Positions 5,537-7,200 of a stretch of 7,200 nt of DNA are shown in pieces. How positions within the stretch are numbered: position 1 is the stretch's first letter; each line of letters starts with the position of its first letter. The notes below the pieces were generated by a model. It was not told where the DNA came from, made no database searches, and was given only the letters and a program-made list of their open reading frames with translations. The position numbers and the translations under genes are program-made. The DNA comes from Gammaproteobacteria bacterium (lineage in GTDB: Bacteria; Pseudomonadota; Gammaproteobacteria; HK1), in NCBI GenBank assembly GCA_022822245.1, contig JAJECB010000079.1:1-7200 (forward strand), in the 5' to 3' direction.

Positions 5537-7200
5537 TTACGCGCGAGGCTCGGGTTGGGGTCGCCGACTTCCCGGGGGAGCGGGCAGGGCGGTGTCGGTG
5601 GAGATGAGGGCGTCGTGGAGGCCGGAGGAGCGCTCCGTCACGCGCTCCACGGCGGCGGCGACGCTCTCCTCGGAGCCGTGGACGACGACCCGCCGGCGGG
5701 CGCGGGTGACGGCGGTATAGAGGAGCTCGCGGGTCGCGACCCGGGAGTCTGCCGGCCCGAGCACCACCGCCACCTCGTCGTACTCCGAGCCCTGCGCCCG
5801 GTGCACGGTGAGGGCGAAGAAGCTCTCGTGGGGCGGGAGGCGGGCCGGGGAGACGAGGCGCGGCCCGCCGCCCTCGCCCCGCAGCTCCGGGAACCATACC
5901 CGGGCGGTACCGCCCGCGTCGCGCACGACGACACCTGTGTCCCCGTTCGAGAGGCCGGTCCTCGTGTCATTGCGGGTCACGAGGATCGGCCGTCCCGGAT
6001 AGAACGCATCGTGCGCCGGAGCGAGTCCGCGCGCGCGGAGCCGCCGTTCCACCAGCCGGTTGAAGCGCTCGGCGCCGAACGGACCGACCCGATGCGCGCA
6101 GAGCACCCGGAACGGCTGGGCGCGGCCCGCGCCGGATTCCGGATATCCCCCGCGCCGGGCCTCCTCGACGGCCGGCGCGAAGCGCTCGTCCGCGAGCCTC
6201 GTCGCGAGCCGTTCGAACGCGGCAGGGTCCGCGAGGGAGCGAAGCTCGGCGGTGCCGGCGGCGTCTCCGGATACCTCCCGGAGAGCCGCGAGGACGGCGA
6301 CGGCGTCCCCGGCCACCGTAGCCGCCGCGACCTGCCCGATTCCGCCCGCCTCGCGGAAACGCCAGTTGTGCACGAGCTCGGTCACGCACGACGCGAGCGG
6401 CGCCGCCCCGCGCCCCGCACGGCACAGATCCGCGAACACCGCACCCGGCTGGACGGAGGCGAGCTGCGAAGCGTCCCCGAGCAGCACGAGACGGGCACCA
6501 TCGGGGAGGGCGGCGAGCACCCGGGCCATGAGGGTGAGGTCCACCATCGACGCCTCGTCGAGGATGAGGGCGTCGACCGGAAGCGGTCCGCCCCGCGCGC
6601 GGGCGAGGAGACGGTGCACCGTGCTCGCCTCCGCCGCGAAGCCCTCCATCCGTGGAACTTCCTCCACCAGCGCCGCGCGCCCCGCGCGCTCCTCCCGCAT
6701 CTCCCGCTGCACCGCCTCCTGGAGACGGGCCGCCGCCTTTCCGGTCGGGGCGGCGAGCGCGATCCGGAGAGGGTCCGCGAGGCCGAGCTCGACGAAGAGC
6801 GCGACGACGGCGGCCACTGTCGTGGTCTTGCCGGTGCCGGGCCCGCCCGACACGACGCAGAGGCGATGGCGAAGCGCGGCGCGGGCCGCCGCGCGCGGCC
6901 GGGCGTCCGGGAAGGCGGACTCGGGGAGGAGCCGATGGAGCGCGCCTTCGAGACCGGCCGGCTCGGGCACGACCGCGCTCGCGAGGGCGAGGACCCCGGC
7001 CGCGGTCTCGCGCTCCGCGGCCCAGAAGCGTTCCAGGTAGAGCCGGCCGTGAGCGTCGAGAACGAGCGGCCGGCGCTCCTCCACCCCCGCGCCGGCCACC
7101 ACCGGGCTCGCCGCGAGCGCTTCGAGCCACGCGTCGAGATCCGGGAGCGGCGCGTCCCCCGGTTCGGGCCAGGCCCGCCCCGCCACGTCCGGCAGGGAAA
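5537..7200 (-). CDS. recD: RecD, alpha subunit of RecBCD exonuclease V, N-terminus cut by window edge
   Basis: SF1B 5'-3' DNA helicase subunit of RecBCD, which unwinds and degrades double-strand ends for recombination repair. Counting from an internal GTG at 7186, the motifs are: Walker A GGPGTGKT (114-121), motif Ia LAAPTGKAAARLQEA (144-158), STVHRLL (188-194), Walker B LILDEASMVDL (207-217), motif III LGDASQLASVQPG (236-248), motif IV LVHNWRF (271-277), GLSNGDTG (411-418), motif V TVHRAQGSEYDEV (460-472) and motif VI YTAVTRARR (490-498). The end SSGLHDAL is typical of RecD, followed by a Pro/Arg-rich tail. The frame continues open to the right edge with a Ser-Leu-Pro-Asp element before the GTG, resembling the N-terminal RecD segment, so the true start lies outside. 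In E. coli RecD the Walker lysine is residue 177, here 120 from the GTG, so roughly 55-60 residues are missing. All helicase motifs look intact. recB is expected just upstream. Confidence 0.95.
   Translation of the reverse strand, partial: SLPDVAGRAWPEPGDAPLPDLDAWLEALAASPVVAGAGVEERRPLVLDAHGRLYLERFWAAERETAAGVLALASAVVPEPAGLEGALHRLLPESAFPDARPRAAARAALRHRLCVVSGGPGTGKTTTVAAVVALFVELGLADPLRIALAAPTGKAAARLQEAVQREMREERAGRAALVEEVPRMEGFAAEASTVHRLLARARGGPLPVDALILDEASMVDLTLMARVLAALPDGARLVLLGDASQLASVQPGAVFADLCRAGRGAAPLASCVTELVHNWRFREAGGIGQVAAATVAGDAVAVLAALREVSGDAAGTAELRSLADPAAFERLATRLADERFAPAVEEARRGGYPESGAGRAQPFRVLCAHRVGPFGAERFNRLVERRLRARGLAPAHDAFYPGRPILVTRNDTRTGLSNGDTGVVVRDAGGTARVWFPELRGEGGGPRLVSPARLPPHESFFALTVHRAQGSEYDEVAVVLGPADSRVATRELLYTAVTRARRRVVVHGSEESVAAAVERVTERSSGLHDALISTDTALPAPPGSRRPQPEPRA

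Noticed and set aside
7184..7186. GTG as the start of recD
   Set aside because: The frame stays open to the right edge with a RecD-like segment upstream of this codon, and about 55-60 N-terminal residues would be missing compared with E. coli RecD.

Overview
The window is a very GC-rich stretch of bacterial DNA. Coding lines I counted by eye reach about 80-85% G+C, against about 60% in the two longer intergenic gaps. Six protein genes are visible, all on the minus strand, so transcription runs from the right edge to the left. A RecD subunit implies a RecBCD-type recombination machine. Together with an exported protein carrying a Sec-type signal peptide and a YhaO/YhaN nuclease pair, this fits a high-GC Gram-negative bacterium, perhaps a proteobacterium. 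The sequence alone does not fix the lineage.

Order in the direction of transcription: (1) recD, the RecBCD alpha subunit helicase, whose N-terminus is cut off by the right edge (7200-5537). (2) A 183 bp AT-richer gap, then a small GYD-domain protein with a strong Shine-Dalgarno (5353-5072). (3) A 147 bp gap, then a phytanoyl-CoA-dioxygenase-like Fe(II)/2-oxoglutarate oxygenase (4924-4064). (4) An 89 bp gap with a GC-rich hairpin, then a small exported DUF4864-like protein starting at a GTG (3974-3477). (5) A 224 bp AT-richer gap, then a YhaO/SbcD/Mre11-type metallophosphoesterase nuclease (3252-1963). (6) Overlapping it by ATGA, a YhaN/SbcC/Rad50-type ATPase (1966 to beyond the left edge). 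No gap exceeds 300 bp, and I found no RNA genes, mobile elements, CRISPR arrays or long repeats.

The clearest functional unit is yhaO-yhaN, a translationally coupled Mre11/Rad50-like pair for DNA-end processing. With recD, two DNA double-strand-end systems flank three small genes of unrelated or unknown function. Points worth a second look are the pair of predicted membrane helices where Rad50 would carry its zinc hook, and a G7 run just before the yhaO stop where a -1 slip would fuse YhaO to YhaN. Nothing here amounts to a clearly new system: most genes belong to known families, some of them poorly characterised.
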